Numbered from the stretch's first letter, positions 1 to 8,927 are shown. The stretch: DNA of 61,924 nt from Flavobacteriales bacterium UBA1694 (GCA_002319955.1 DCJS01000038.1:9630-71553); one strand, 5' to 3'. Notes: a model not told the origin generated them from the sequence alone. Numbers and translations: made by a program.

Positions 1-1328
1 TGGAAAGGTTGAGATAAGAATCTCTGAACTTTTCTCGCGCGGTTTACAGCAAGCTTATCTTCTTCAGAAAGTTCTTCCATTCCAAGAATTGCAATAATAT
101 CTTGAAGGGCTTTGTATTTCTGTAGAATTTCTTTTACTCTTTGTGCACAGTCGTAATGCTCAGCTCCTAAAATTTCAGGAGTTAAGATTCTAGAGGTTGA
201 TGCGAGTGGATCTACCGCTGGGTAAATACCTAATGAAGCAATTTTTCTATCAAGTACGGTTGTGGCATCAAGGTGGGCAAACGTTGTTGCAGGTGCCGGG
301 TCAGTAAGGTCATCCGCAGGAACGTAAACCGCTTGTACCGAAGTAATGGACCCATTTTTAGTAGAGGTAATTCTCTCCTGCATCGCCCCCATTTCAGATG
401 CTAATGTTGGTTGGTACCCTACCGCTGATGGCATACGACCTAAAAGTGCAGATACTTCTGATCCTGCTTGAGTGAAACGGAAAATATTGTCAACGAAGAA
501 AAGGACATCTCTTCCTTGACCTTCGCCATCACCATCTCTAAAGTATTCCGCAATGGTAAGACCTGAAAGCGCCACACGAGCTCTGGCTCCTGGAGGTTCG
601 TTCATCTGACCAAAAACGAAAGTACATTTTGAATCTTTCATTTCTTCTAGATTCGCTTTCGAGAGATCCCATCCGCCTTCTTCCATAGACTGAAGGAACT
701 CATCTCCGTATTTTATAATGCCTGATTCTAACATCTCTCTAAGTAGGTCATTCCCCTCACGGGTTCTTTCTCCTACACCGGCAAATACGGAAAGTCCTCC
801 GTGGCCTTTAGCGATGTTATTAATTAATTCTTGAATAAGAACGGTTTTACCAACACCGGCTCCACCGAAGAGTCCAATTTTCCCTCCTTTAGCATAGGGC
901 TCAACTAAGTCAATTACTTTAATCCCTGTGAATAGAACTTCAGCAGAGGTTGTTAATTGATCAAATTTAGGTGCTTCTCTGTGAATTGGAAGTCCTCCTT
1001 CTTTAGAAAGTGCTGGAAGTCCATCAATCGCGGTTCCTACAACATTAAAAAGTCGTCCGTAAACCCCTTCGCCTGTTGGCATGGTAATTTGATTTCCTAG
1101 GGCGATTACTTCCTGTCCTCTTTGAAGTCCATCCGTTGCATCCATTGCGATACATCTTACTGAATCCTCACCGATGTGCTGCTCTACTTCTAGAATCAAC
1201 TTTTCACCGTTTGAATAGGTTACCTCCAGGGCGTCGTATATACTGGGAAGCCCTTGAGCATCGCCAAAAACAACGTCGATTACCGGACCAATAATTTGAG
1301 AAATTTTTCCTTTAATTTGGTTTGCCAT
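1..1328 (-). CDS. atpD: ATP synthase F1 subunit beta (3' part outside window)
   Basis: Catalytic beta subunit of the F1 part of ATP synthase, which makes ATP from the proton gradient at the inner membrane. Reading the minus strand from the ATG at 1328 gives 442 uninterrupted codons that run off the left edge; the family is about 500 residues, so roughly the last 60 are missing. The N-terminal barrel (MANQIKGKISQIIGPVIDVV) is followed by the P-loop GGAGVGKT at about residues 155-162, the GERTREGND segment and the ALLGRMPSAVGYQPTL segment typical of beta subunits. A very good Bacteroidota promoter lies directly upstream. In this phylum atpC normally follows. Identification is secure. Confidence 0.98.
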   Translation of the reverse strand, partial: MANQIKGKISQIIGPVIDVVFGDAQGLPSIYDALEVTYSNGEKLILEVEQHIGEDSVRCIAMDATDGLQRGQEVIALGNQITMPTGEGVYGRLFNVVGTAIDGLPALSKEGGLPIHREAPKFDQLTTSAEVLFTGIKVIDLVEPYAKGGKIGLFGGAGVGKTVLIQELINNIAKGHGGLSVFAGVGERTREGNDLLREMLESGIIKYGDEFLQSMEEGGWDLSKANLEEMKDSKCTFVFGQMNEPPGARARVALSGLTIAEYFRDGDGEGQGRDVLFFVDNIFRFTQAGSEVSALLGRMPSAVGYQPTLASEMGAMQERITSTKNGSITSVQAVYVPADDLTDPAPATTFAHLDATTVLDRKIASLGIYPAVDPLASTSRILTPEILGAEHYDCAQRVKEILQKYKALQDIIAILGMEELSEEDKLAVNRARKVQRFLSQPF

Positions 1329-1349
1329 TGCTAAATTTTTTCTTGAGTG

Positions 1350-1379
1350 CAAATATAATGATATTTAACAGATTTGCAA
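1350..1379 (-). promoter_or_regulatory. Promoter of atpD
   Basis: On the minus strand a TTG (1377-1379) is followed by exactly 19 bases and TATATTTG (1350-1357), the Bacteroidota -33/-7 consensus TTG-N19-TAnnTTTG. The ATG is 21 bases beyond the -7 box, so the 5' leader would be about 16 nt. Confidence 0.75.
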
Positions 1380-1497
1380 TTTCAAAACTGAAGATTTTTA
1401 ACATGATTTTTGTTTGCTCCTTATTTTCTTAAAATGCAAAAAATCAAATCAGTGCCGATTTTACTACCGGGCGTACTAGCGCAATTTTGATTATACT

Positions 1498-1526
1498 TTG
1501 AAGCTCATTTCATTTTATTACTTTTG
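1498..1526 (+). promoter_or_regulatory. Promoter of ribF
   Basis: TACTTTTG at 1519-1526 matches the -7 box; TTG at 1498-1500 sits 18 bases upstream. Transcription would begin about 12 nt before the TTG start codon of ribF. Confidence 0.6.
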
Positions 1527-1543
1527 CACTTAAATAGAATCGC

Positions 1544-2470
1544 TTGCAAATTTACCATAATATAAACAAGAATACGAGCAAAGGGCCTGTGGCTCTTTCC
1601 CTTGGCATGTTCGATGGCGTGCATCTCGGCCATCAATCCATCATCGAGAAACTACACCAGCGCGCCCAATCAAAGAATCTAAAGACGGGAATTCTAACCT
1701 TTTGGCCCCATCCCCGCCTTGTTTTTAATCCAAGCGATACCCTAAAGCTCCTTAGCACACTGGAAGAAAAAACCAGTCGATTTGAATCCCTTGGACTTGA
1801 CTTTTTACAAATCCAAGACTTTTCACCTGAATTTAGAAACTTAAGTGGCGCTGAATTTGTCGAAGAAGTGCTTGTTAAGCGTCTTAATGTAAAACATTTG
1901 ATCGTCGGCTACGACCACGTGTTTGGAAAAAACCGTAGTGGCAATTTTCAGCTCCTAGAATCTTTAGCTCCAAAACTTGGTTTTGAAGTGGAACAAATGG
2001 AGGCGGTCAATCTACACCACCAAACAATCTCCTCCACCAAGATAAGAGCGTGCCTCGAAACGGGCCAGATTGAACAAGCAAATGCCATGTTAGGGTATTG
2101 CTACACCTTGACGGGCAAAGTTATCCACGGCAAAAAACTAGGACGCACCCTTGGCTATCCCACGGCAAATTTAGAGGTTAGTCCCTTAAAATTACTTCCG
2201 CAAAAGGGCGCGTATAGTGTTGAAGTATGGCATGAACGCCAACCTTATATGGGGATGCTAAGCATTGGCACTAATCCCACGGTGGGCGGACAAAACCTAA
2301 CGGTAGAAGTAAACCTTTTGGATTTCAATCAGGACCTGTATGATCAAACACTCGAGGTATACTTTAAAGCCTTTTTGCACGAGGAAATAAAATTTGAAGG
2401 AATTCAGGGACTCATCGACAAACTAAAGGATGATGAGAAAAGAACGCGCGCTTATTTTCAAGCGCTTTAA
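1544..2470 (+). CDS. ribF: Bifunctional riboflavin kinase / FMN adenylyltransferase (FAD synthetase)
   Basis: Makes FMN and FAD from riboflavin in the cytoplasm. The 308-residue product shows the adenylyltransferase nucleotide-binding motif GMFDGVHLGH at residues 21-30 and the SSTKIR segment that closes this domain, then the flavokinase domain with GRTLGYPTANL. Length is normal for the family. The start is a TTG: an in-frame TAG lies nine bases upstream, and the first in-frame ATG would cut into the GMFDGVHLGH motif, so TTG is the only reasonable start. It is convergent with the MmcQ/YjbR gene, with only 8 bp between the stops. Confidence 0.96.
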   Translation: MQIYHNINKNTSKGPVALSLGMFDGVHLGHQSIIEKLHQRAQSKNLKTGILTFWPHPRLVFNPSDTLKLLSTLEEKTSRFESLGLDFLQIQDFSPEFRNLSGAEFVEEVLVKRLNVKHLIVGYDHVFGKNRSGNFQLLESLAPKLGFEVEQMEAVNLHHQTISSTKIRACLETGQIEQANAMLGYCYTLTGKVIHGKKLGRTLGYPTANLEVSPLKLLPQKGAYSVEVWHERQPYMGMLSIGTNPTVGGQNLTVEVNLLDFNQDLYDQTLEVYFKAFLHEEIKFEGIQGLIDKLKDDEKRTRAYFQAL

Positions 2471-2478
2471 CTCACATC

Positions 2479-2829
2479 TCAATACCCGAACTCCTCTCTT
2501 TTCTTCTTTGAAAACTGCGAAAGGATAAGCTCGTATGAATGGTCTATCAACCGAAAGATTAGATCCTTTGGCAACCCCTCGAGCTGAACGGAATTCCAAT
2601 GGGTTTTATTCATGTGGTAAGCCCCTTGAATCTCGCTGTGGGATTCGCGTAGCTCCTCACTCCAGGAAGGCTCCGTCTTTACGGCAATACTCGGAGGAAT
2701 GCCATCTAAAGACATCAGTAAAAACATTTTCCCCCCAACTTTGAACACCAGGGTCGTAAGATCAAAAGGAAACCCCTCGCTCACGCCATTTTTCTCAAGG
2801 CAGTAGGCCCGAACTGTTTCGACATCCAT
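2479..2829 (-). CDS. MmcQ/YjbR family protein
   Basis: A 116-residue cytoplasmic protein of the MmcQ/YjbR family, a small CyaY-like fold often annotated as DNA-binding but without a settled role. Recognisable are the N-terminal YCLEKNGVSEGFPF segment, the VFKVGGKMFLLM strand region, and AYHMNKTHWNSV followed by the C-terminal LIDHSYELI helix. Family length is 110-120, so the gene is intact. It sits alone between convergent ribF and the divergent SDR-like gene at 2923. Confidence 0.85.
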   Translation of the reverse strand: MDVETVRAYCLEKNGVSEGFPFDLTTLVFKVGGKMFLLMSLDGIPPSIAVKTEPSWSEELRESHSEIQGAYHMNKTHWNSVQLEGLPKDLIFRLIDHSYELILSQFSKKKREEFGY

Positions 2830-2922
2830 AAGTCAATTCTATTTAAAAGACACGGCTCTCGAATAACGAGCCTCTTGTCAATCAAATTTAGTAAATTAGG
2901 CTGATATTCCAAACAACAAAAA

Positions 2923-3579
2923 ATGAAAGCACTCATCATAGGCGCCACTGGGGCCACGGGCACCGATTTAATTCAGGAACTGTTAGAAGACGCAAGTTTT
3001 GAGTCGGTCCACGCCTTCACAAGACGCCCGATAGGCCTAGCACATCCGAAATTCCAAGAAGAAATTGTTGATTTTGACTCGCCTCAATCGTGGCGCGAAT
3101 CCCTCCAAGGAGACGTGGCGTTCAGCTGCCTTGGGACGACCCTAAAGGTGGCAGGCGGAAAAGAGGCTCAAAGAAAAGTGGATTACCAATACCAACTCGA
3201 TTTTGCCACAGGCTGTAAAGAATCAAACGTTCCCAACTTTGTTTTGGTCTCCTCTTACGGCGCAAACGAAAATTCAAAATTTTTCTATCCCAAGATGAAA
3301 GGCGAATTAGAGCAGGCGGTTCGATCGTTGCATTTTGAAAAACTTACGGTCTTTCAACCCGGCATGCTCGAGCGAAAAAAGAGCGACCGCGTCGGGGAAG
3401 TCTGGGGTGCGAAATTCCTTAATTTGGCCAACCGATTTAAGTTATTGCAAAGCCTAAAACCATTAAAAACAAAGACCTTAGCGCAGGCCATGGTAAATTC
3501 CTCCAAGATTAAATCGAGTGGAGAGACCTTTATTAAGCTGGGGGCAATTTTCAGCTTCGCCCAGAAAAGTGCGCATTAA
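2923..3579 (+). CDS. NAD(P)-binding atypical SDR protein (HTATIP2/TIP30-like)
   Basis: A 218-residue Rossmann-fold protein. The N-terminus carries a glycine-rich dinucleotide-binding motif (IIGATGATG, residues 5-13), then FSCLGTT and VLVSSYGANENS, where the second strand-turn carries the serine/tyrosine region of atypical SDRs. The pattern resembles the HTATIP2/semialdehyde-dehydrogenase-like group of Bacteroidota proteins; substrate unknown. It is a single-gene unit, divergent from the MmcQ gene and ending at a strong bidirectional terminator shared with the glutathione peroxidase gene. Confidence 0.8.
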   Translation: MKALIIGATGATGTDLIQELLEDASFESVHAFTRRPIGLAHPKFQEEIVDFDSPQSWRESLQGDVAFSCLGTTLKVAGGKEAQRKVDYQYQLDFATGCKESNVPNFVLVSSYGANENSKFFYPKMKGELEQAVRSLHFEKLTVFQPGMLERKKSDRVGEVWGAKFLNLANRFKLLQSLKPLKTKTLAQAMVNSSKIKSSGETFIKLGAIFSFAQKSAH

Positions 3580-3608
3580 AAAAGCCTCCTTGAAAAAGGA
3601 GGCTTTTT
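3578..3608. terminator. Bidirectional intrinsic terminator
   Basis: A perfect 13-bp stem (3579-3591 with 3596-3608) with a GAAA loop, A-run on one side and T-run on the other, between the convergent SDR-like and glutathione peroxidase genes. Confidence 0.9.
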
Positions 3609-3623
3609 GCTTGTGGTCTAAGA

Positions 3624-4199
3624 CTAGTTTAAATGCTTGGTAATGGCCTCATCTGTTGGTTTTGTAGTACTAATATAAGAGTCAATAAGCGTTCCATTCT
3701 CGTCCACTAGAAACTTCGTAAAATTCCAAAGAATGGTGGTGTTTTTAACCCCATTAAGTTCTTTCTCAGTTAGGTATTTGAATAAAGGCGCCGCGTCGTC
3801 CCCTTTGACAGAAACTTTTGCCGCCATAGGGAAAGTCACCCCGAAATTCTTTTGGCAAAAAGCGCCGATCTCTTCATTGGATCCTGGCTCCTGGGAACCG
3901 AAATTATTGGCTGGAAATCCAATGACTACAAGTTTGTCCTTGTACGTGTCACTTAAGGTCTCTAGATCTGCATACTGAGGGGTAAATCCGCATTCAGAGG
4001 CGGTATTTACAATAAGAATTTTCTTGCCTTTAAAATCTGCAAAATTAATTTCACCTCCCTCTAAACTCTCGACTTTGAAGTCATAAATTGATTTTCCCAT
4101 TTGCTCTTTGGTTTGTTCTTTTGAAATTTCGCTTTTTTGATTCGTGCAGGATTGCAGAATGCTTAAAGCGGAAAGCATTAAAATAAATACGCGTTTCAT
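3624..4199 (-). CDS. Glutathione peroxidase-family lipoprotein
   Basis: Thiol peroxidase of the GPx family, probably reducing hydroperoxides outside the cytoplasm. Starting at the ATG at 4199 gives 191 residues with a lipoprotein signal peptide ending LSILQSC (lipidated Cys18). A TTG further upstream (4229) would bury the signal peptide and is less likely. Catalytic residues seen: Cys70 in NTASECGFT (cysteine, not selenocysteine), Gln103 in NFGSQEPG, and Trp158-Asn159 in WNFTKF. The usual FPCNQFG is FPANNFG here, so the resolving cysteine at that position is absent. It lies 30 bp after the LolA-like gene and probably forms an operon with it. Confidence 0.93.
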   Translation of the reverse strand: MKRVFILMLSALSILQSCTNQKSEISKEQTKEQMGKSIYDFKVESLEGGEINFADFKGKKILIVNTASECGFTPQYADLETLSDTYKDKLVVIGFPANNFGSQEPGSNEEIGAFCQKNFGVTFPMAAKVSVKGDDAAPLFKYLTEKELNGVKNTTILWNFTKFLVDENGTLIDSYISTTKPTDEAITKHLN

Positions 4200-4229
4200 C
4201 GGGTTTTTTTTAAAATTATTGAAAACCAA

Positions 4230-4901
4230 TTAGAATTTAAAAGTCTCCGCTGGGATCACTTTATTCACCTCGATTTTACTAATAAGCATGACGTAATCCG
4301 ATTCTTGCCCCGGCGTTTCACTCACTAGGCGGTGCGCAAAAAGGAGTTGGCCCACTTTCTTATAGTCCGAATACAAAAGGGTTTCTTCTTTTGTTTCTTC
4401 TTTAATAAGCATGTAACTTTTGGTGTCAAAAAAATAGACTGTGCGGTTCACATTTTTTATAAGTTCGACCTTAAAACAGTCGCTCTCTCCTACTTTTTCT
4501 TTTCCCAAGTACTTCGCCTGAAAGCCTTTGTTCTCGAAATCGATAAAATCGTTATCAAAGCTCTCGGGTGTATAGTTCGGGTATTTCTGCAGTTTATTGG
4601 CCGCGTAGTTCATCGCGTACCCGTCCTTGCCATCATAGCCTTCAATAGCCATATTCTTCTTTCCAATGGTGATCATTGTTTTGGTCAAATTGGGTCTTTG
4701 CTGATAAATCCGAATCGGATAATCGTCCTTTACTCCTAAAGTGACTTTTCCCGAAAGAATAACCGAGTTTAACAGCTTCCAATTGACCAGACCTCCGGAG
4801 AGCTCAATATTTTTTTCAATAATTTCTTTGCCCGTCTGAGCGAATCCCGTTTGCCAAAGACCCACGAAAAGAACAAAGAGAATTTTATAGACTACTTTCA
4901 T
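4230..4901 (-). CDS. LolA-like secreted protein
   Basis: A 223-residue exported protein with an N-terminal signal peptide (MKVVYKILFVLFVGLWQ... ending near FAQ). It matches in outline the Bacteroidota proteins annotated as outer membrane lipoprotein-sorting (LolA-like) proteins: repeated beta strands, a YDGKDGYAMNY segment and VYFFDTKSYMLIK, a strand pair typical of this half-barrel fold. A role in binding lipid or lipoprotein in the periplasm is an inference. The ATG at 4901 is chosen because the more upstream TTG lies inside a TAnnTTTG promoter box. Confidence 0.7.
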   Translation of the reverse strand: MKVVYKILFVLFVGLWQTGFAQTGKEIIEKNIELSGGLVNWKLLNSVILSGKVTLGVKDDYPIRIYQQRPNLTKTMITIGKKNMAIEGYDGKDGYAMNYAANKLQKYPNYTPESFDNDFIDFENKGFQAKYLGKEKVGESDCFKVELIKNVNRTVYFFDTKSYMLIKEETKEETLLYSDYKKVGQLLFAHRLVSETPGQESDYVMLISKIEVNKVIPAETFKF

Positions 4902-4916
4902 ATTTGTATAATAGAC

Positions 4917-4924
4917 CAAAGATA
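4917..4924 (-). promoter_or_regulatory. Promoter -7 box of LolA-like gene
   Basis: TATCTTTG on the minus strand, 15 bases before the ATG at 4901; no convincing -33 element. It helps decide the start codon. Confidence 0.5.
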
Positions 4925-4957
4925 ATTTTTTTTTTATTTAAAACCATTGGTTTTCCT

Positions 4958-5686
4958 CTAGGATCCTAGAAGCCTTCTTGCTTTTTCTAAATCCTCCGGC
5001 ACATCAATGCCCACTCCAACAAAGTCCGTTTCGACCATCTTAATTTTCATGCCGTGCTCTAAATAGCGAAGGCATTCAATTTTTTCAGCAATTTCTAACG
5101 GGCTTTGTTCCAAACTCGCAAAGCGTAGTAATGCCTCTTTTCGAAAGGCATAGACGCCCACGTGTTTATAGTAGTGCAGCTGGGGCGTTCGCTCTCTTGG
5201 AAAAGGGATCACTGAGCGGCTAAAATACAGCGCGTGCCCAAAGCGGTCCGTAATGACCTTGACGTGGTTCGGATTTTCAATTGCCTTCTGCTCAAAAAGT
5301 TCAATTTTCAAAGAGGCTAGGGAAATTTCCTTATTTGGATCGTTTTTAAAAACAGCAATTAACTGCTCAAGGGGGCGTGTTTTTAAAAACGGTTCATCCC
5401 CTTGAACATTTACCACAATATCGCAGTCAAGATCTCTTACTGCCTCGGCAATACGGTCACTACCCGTTTCGTGGGCGCCAGTGAGTACAGCGTGACCACC
5501 GTTAGAGACGATTTCATCATATATTAGGGGGCTATCGGTCGCCACATGCACCTGGTCAAAAAGACCGGTTTCAATCACGTTCTGATAGGTGGTTAAAATC
5601 ACGGAGCGCTCCCCTAATTTTTCTAAGAGTTTGCCTGGAAAGCGCGTGGCTTCGTAGCGTGCTGGAATCACCGCAATGGTTTTCAT
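4958..5686 (-). CDS. kdsB: 3-deoxy-manno-octulosonate cytidylyltransferase (CMP-KDO synthetase)
   Basis: Activates KDO with CTP to give CMP-KDO for the inner core of lipopolysaccharide; cytoplasmic. The 242-residue protein begins with the family signature IPARYEATRFPGKLL, has VNVQGDEPF (metal and nucleotide binding) and HYYKHVGVYAFRKEALL, and keeps normal length. It lies 61 bp after the aminotransferase gene and may be cotranscribed with it. Confidence 0.97.
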   Translation of the reverse strand: MKTIAVIPARYEATRFPGKLLEKLGERSVILTTYQNVIETGLFDQVHVATDSPLIYDEIVSNGGHAVLTGAHETGSDRIAEAVRDLDCDIVVNVQGDEPFLKTRPLEQLIAVFKNDPNKEISLASLKIELFEQKAIENPNHVKVITDRFGHALYFSRSVIPFPRERTPQLHYYKHVGVYAFRKEALLRFASLEQSPLEIAEKIECLRYLEHGMKIKMVETDFVGVGIDVPEDLEKARRLLGS

Positions 5687-5747
5687 AAATTGAAAAGTTA
5701 ATGGTTCAAAGGCGCCTTGTGGTAAAACACGCGCTTTTGTATTTAAT

Positions 5748-7028
5748 TTAAGTCAGTTTTGAGAGCGCCGCTTCTAAACGGGGAAATAAGCCCTGGATTT
5801 GCTCGAGGCTAAGGCCACCGACCGAGGCTCTAAACCAAGGCATTTTAGTATCTGTACCAAAAGCGGAGAACGGCACGAAGGCTACCCCTGCGTGTTCTAT
5901 TAGATAGTAAACCAAATCACTTGTGGTTTCTAGGGGCATACCGTTGGGCATTTTTTTACCTAAATAATCGAATTTTACGGTTAAATAGAGGGCGCCCATC
6001 GGCTCGATACTGTCGGTGTGAAACCCTTTTTCTTTCAGATCCTGGATTCCTTGGTGCAAGGCTTTAAGACTTTCATTTAGACGGCCTTTATAGTGCGAAA
6101 TATACTGATCAACTTTCTCGCGTTCATTTAAGAATTCCCCTACAGCCTGCTGCTCCGGTTTTGGAGCCCATGCGCCTACATGCCCTAAAAGCGCTTTCAT
6201 TTTTGAAATCACCTCAGTGGGCCCAAAGCCCCAGCCCACACGAAGGCCTGTGGCGGCGAAACTTTTTGAACTTCCGTCAATGAAAATGGTATAGGGCTGC
6301 ATCTTTGCATTTAAGGAGACCGGATTGAAGTGGGTCTTTTCAAATGTTAAGAGGGCATAAATTTGATCGTAGAGAAGATAGAGCGGTTTCTGATCTGGGC
6401 TTCTCGATTCATTTTCTTCCACGACTAGGTCGCAAATGGCCTCCAGCTGCGCTTTAGAAAACATGGTTCCGGTGGGATTCAGTGGTGAGCATAGGGCGAG
6501 CAGTGTCGCGCCCTTAAGGTGGGGTTTTAACTCCTGGGCTGTGGGTAAAAAAAAGTTCTGCTCCGAGGTTTGAATTTCAACTTTCTTAGCTTGAGAAAGG
6601 TAGGAATAATGGTTGTTGTTCCAGGAGGGCACAGGATACACAACGGTATCTTCAGGGTCCACCACCGTTTTGAACGCGGCGTAGATTAGGGGTCTTGAAC
6701 CTCCCGCCACTAAAATATCGTCTTCGCTGTACGCTAAAGCGTACCGATTAGCCAAGTCTTTTGAAATCGCTTCACGCAAGCTTTTAAGACCACTAGCAGG
6801 CGGATAATTAGTGAAATTATTCTGATACGCTAGGGCAATGCGGGCCTTTAAATAGTCAGGAATCGGATACAAATCCGAATTTAAATCCCCGATCGTTAAA
6901 TTGGCAATGTCCGCCCCTTGGGCTTTCATTTCATTTACTTGGTTTCCAATCTTGATGATTTCCGAGCCGATGAGATTCTCGGCGAGTTGAGATACGTTCA
7001 CAGTTTTGAGATTTAGCGGTAACAACAT
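5748..7028 (-). CDS. PLP-dependent class I aminotransferase
   Basis: A fold-type I aminotransferase of 426 residues, probably acting on aspartate or another amino acid. Visible are the N-terminal IKIGNQVNEMKAQG and NLTIGDLNS segments, the cofactor-binding AGGSRPLIYAAF, the SPLNPTGTMFS motif, the YDQIYALL Asp/Tyr pair and the PLP lysine in SSKSFAATGLRVGW. Such genes are commonly called aspC in Bacteroidota, but substrate cannot be fixed from sequence. The 5' leader has a tandem -7 box and two inverted repeats. Confidence 0.9.
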   Translation of the reverse strand: MLLPLNLKTVNVSQLAENLIGSEIIKIGNQVNEMKAQGADIANLTIGDLNSDLYPIPDYLKARIALAYQNNFTNYPPASGLKSLREAISKDLANRYALAYSEDDILVAGGSRPLIYAAFKTVVDPEDTVVYPVPSWNNNHYSYLSQAKKVEIQTSEQNFFLPTAQELKPHLKGATLLALCSPLNPTGTMFSKAQLEAICDLVVEENESRSPDQKPLYLLYDQIYALLTFEKTHFNPVSLNAKMQPYTIFIDGSSKSFAATGLRVGWGFGPTEVISKMKALLGHVGAWAPKPEQQAVGEFLNEREKVDQYISHYKGRLNESLKALHQGIQDLKEKGFHTDSIEPMGALYLTVKFDYLGKKMPNGMPLETTSDLVYYLIEHAGVAFVPFSAFGTDTKMPWFRASVGGLSLEQIQGLFPRLEAALSKLT

Positions 7029-7051
7029 TAGTAATTCCCTGAGAGTCCATA

Positions 7052-7086
7052 CTTACCGAAGTAAGGCAGTCAGGTTGACCAGTCAA
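7052..7086 (-). promoter_or_regulatory. Inverted repeats in the aminotransferase leader
   Basis: Two inverted repeats lie just downstream of the predicted transcription start: CTTAC-cgaa-GTAAG (7052-7065) and TTGAC-ca-GTCAA (7075-7086). The second touches the -7 box and could be an operator; this is inference. Confidence 0.3.
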
Positions 7087-7122
7087 AAATACAAAAATAA
7101 TTTTGCACTTTCTGCGCTCAAA
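7084..7122 (-). promoter_or_regulatory. Promoter of aminotransferase gene, tandem -7 boxes
   Basis: TATTTTTG occurs twice back to back on the minus strand (7092-7099 and 7084-7091). TTTG at 7119-7122 lies exactly 19 bases before the first copy. The leader to the ATG is about 50 nt, long for this window. Confidence 0.65.
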
Positions 7123-7156
7123 GCGGTTTTTCGCCCGCCCAGGGCGCTTTAGTGCT

Positions 7157-7187
7157 AAAAAAGGCGGCTGCTTAGTTTAGCAGCCGC
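7157..7187 (-). terminator. Intrinsic terminator after phosphoglucomutase gene
   Basis: Nine-bp GC-rich stem (7164-7172 with 7179-7187), six-base loop, followed on the minus strand by a run of T. Confidence 0.85.
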
Positions 7188-7203
7188 ATTAGGAGGTTAA
7201 AGC

Positions 7204-8916
7204 TTACAAACTTAAATCCCGTTTGATGTCTTGGATTCTTGATTCTAAATGCAAAAGTTTTGCATTAAACTCCTGCGCGCTATTTAAGGTGTCTTTTAAA
7301 GACACATAAAACTTAATTTTCGGCTCAGTTCCTGAGGGTCTTACACAGACTTTCGTTCCGTCCTGCGTATAATAAATCAACACATTACTCTTTGGAATAC
7401 CCTCCATGGGTGCTGTTTTCGATTGAGACACAGTGGTACAGCTTTGCGCTTGAAAATCTTTAATTTCCTCTACAAGGGAACCGGCAAGGCTTTTTGGTGG
7501 GTTTTCACGAAACTGTTTCATCATTTCTTGAATCTCTTGGGCGCCTTTCTGCCCTTTTTTCACCACGTTAATAAGCCCTTCGTAATAGAGCCCTAAATCT
7601 TTATAAATTTCAATGAGGTATTCAAAGACCGTTGTACCACGGGATTTACACCAGGCCGCTATTTCGCAGGCTAAGAGTATTGAGCCGCAAGAGTCTTTAT
7701 CTCTAACGAAATCCCCGGTCATAAACCCGAAACTTTCTTCCCCACCGCAAATGAACTTTTCCTCGCCTTCAAAATCGCGAATCATTTTTCCGATCCACTT
7801 AAAGCCGGTTAAACCCACTTTACAGTCGACCCCAAATTTTTCAGCGATATCAAAGAATATATCTGAAGTGACAATGGTGGATCCGATAAATTCTTTTCCT
7901 TTGATCTTCCCTGCTTTTTTCCACTGCTCTAGAATGTAATACGTTAATACCGTGTTGCATTGATTTCCATTGAGAAGTTGCATTTCTCCCTCTAGGTTTC
8001 TTACCGCAATCCCGAGACGATCTCCGTCTGGATCCGTTCCAATAACAATATCCGCATTGGTTAGTTTCGCTAGATCCAAAGCCATTTCAAGCGCCGCAGG
8101 TTCCTCCGGATTCGGACTCGCCACGGTTGGGAAATTACCACTTGGAATCATTTGCTCTTTTACGAGGTCAATCTTTTTGAATCCGACCTTTTCTAAAGCC
8201 TGTGGAACGGTGGTATAGGTGGTTCCGTGAATCGAAGTAAAGACGATATTTAAGTCTTCAAAACCCACTTTTTGGTAAATAGAATTCTCAATACAGGCGT
8301 CAATATAGGCCTGGTCCGCTGTATGGTCTTGCCATTCAATTAGACCGTCGTTTCCGTCAAATTTAATAGCATCAAATCTAACGGAGGCGACTTCTCTGAT
8401 AATGGCTTCGTCGTGCGGAGGAACGATTTGAGCCCCGTCATTCCAATAGACCTTATAGCCGTTGTATTCTGGAGGATTATGAGAGGCTGTAAGCACGATT
8501 CCGGCGTTGCAGTTCTTATTACGCACCGTGAAGGAAAGTTCAGGCGTTGGCCTGTGTTCTTTAAATAAAAGTACTTTTATACGGTTCGCCGTTAAAACGT
8601 CTGCAACCAGTTTAGCGAATTCTTTTGAATTGTGGCGCACATCGTAGGCAATGGCTACTTTAATTTGCTCCGAAGGAAACTGCTCGTGCAGATAATTGGC
8701 GAGACCTTGGGTGGCCTGGCCTAGAGTATAGCGATTTAGGCGGTTGGTTCCTACGCCCATAATACCTCTCATACCGCCAGTTCCAAATTCTAATTCCCGG
8801 TAAAAGCTATCCTCCAAATCTGGAGAATTGGAATCAATTAACGCTTGTACTTTTTCTTGAGTCTGAATATCAAACGGACTACTGAGCCATAAATTTGCTT
8901 TTTCTAATGTTGTCAT
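7204..8916 (-). CDS. Phospho-sugar mutase (phosphoglucomutase/phosphomannomutase)
   Basis: Interconverts hexose-1- and hexose-6-phosphates; the glucose-1-phosphate would feed the glycogen genes glgC/glgA/glgB present in this window. The 570-residue alpha-D-phosphohexomutase has the phosphoserine loop TASHNPPEYNGYK (Ser145), the metal loop DPDGDR (residues 295-300), the sugar loop GGEESFGF and the phosphate loop RPSGTEPK near the C-terminus. Length fits the long PgcA-type mutases. It is followed by a strong terminator and preceded after 11 bp by the DUF2807 gene, so probably cotranscribed. Confidence 0.95.
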   Translation of the reverse strand: MTTLEKANLWLSSPFDIQTQEKVQALIDSNSPDLEDSFYRELEFGTGGMRGIMGVGTNRLNRYTLGQATQGLANYLHEQFPSEQIKVAIAYDVRHNSKEFAKLVADVLTANRIKVLLFKEHRPTPELSFTVRNKNCNAGIVLTASHNPPEYNGYKVYWNDGAQIVPPHDEAIIREVASVRFDAIKFDGNDGLIEWQDHTADQAYIDACIENSIYQKVGFEDLNIVFTSIHGTTYTTVPQALEKVGFKKIDLVKEQMIPSGNFPTVASPNPEEPAALEMALDLAKLTNADIVIGTDPDGDRLGIAVRNLEGEMQLLNGNQCNTVLTYYILEQWKKAGKIKGKEFIGSTIVTSDIFFDIAEKFGVDCKVGLTGFKWIGKMIRDFEGEEKFICGGEESFGFMTGDFVRDKDSCGSILLACEIAAWCKSRGTTVFEYLIEIYKDLGLYYEGLINVVKKGQKGAQEIQEMMKQFRENPPKSLAGSLVEEIKDFQAQSCTTVSQSKTAPMEGIPKSNVLIYYTQDGTKVCVRPSGTEPKIKFYVSLKDTLNSAQEFNAKLLHLESRIQDIKRDLSL

Positions 8917-8927
8917 TTCGCTAGCTT

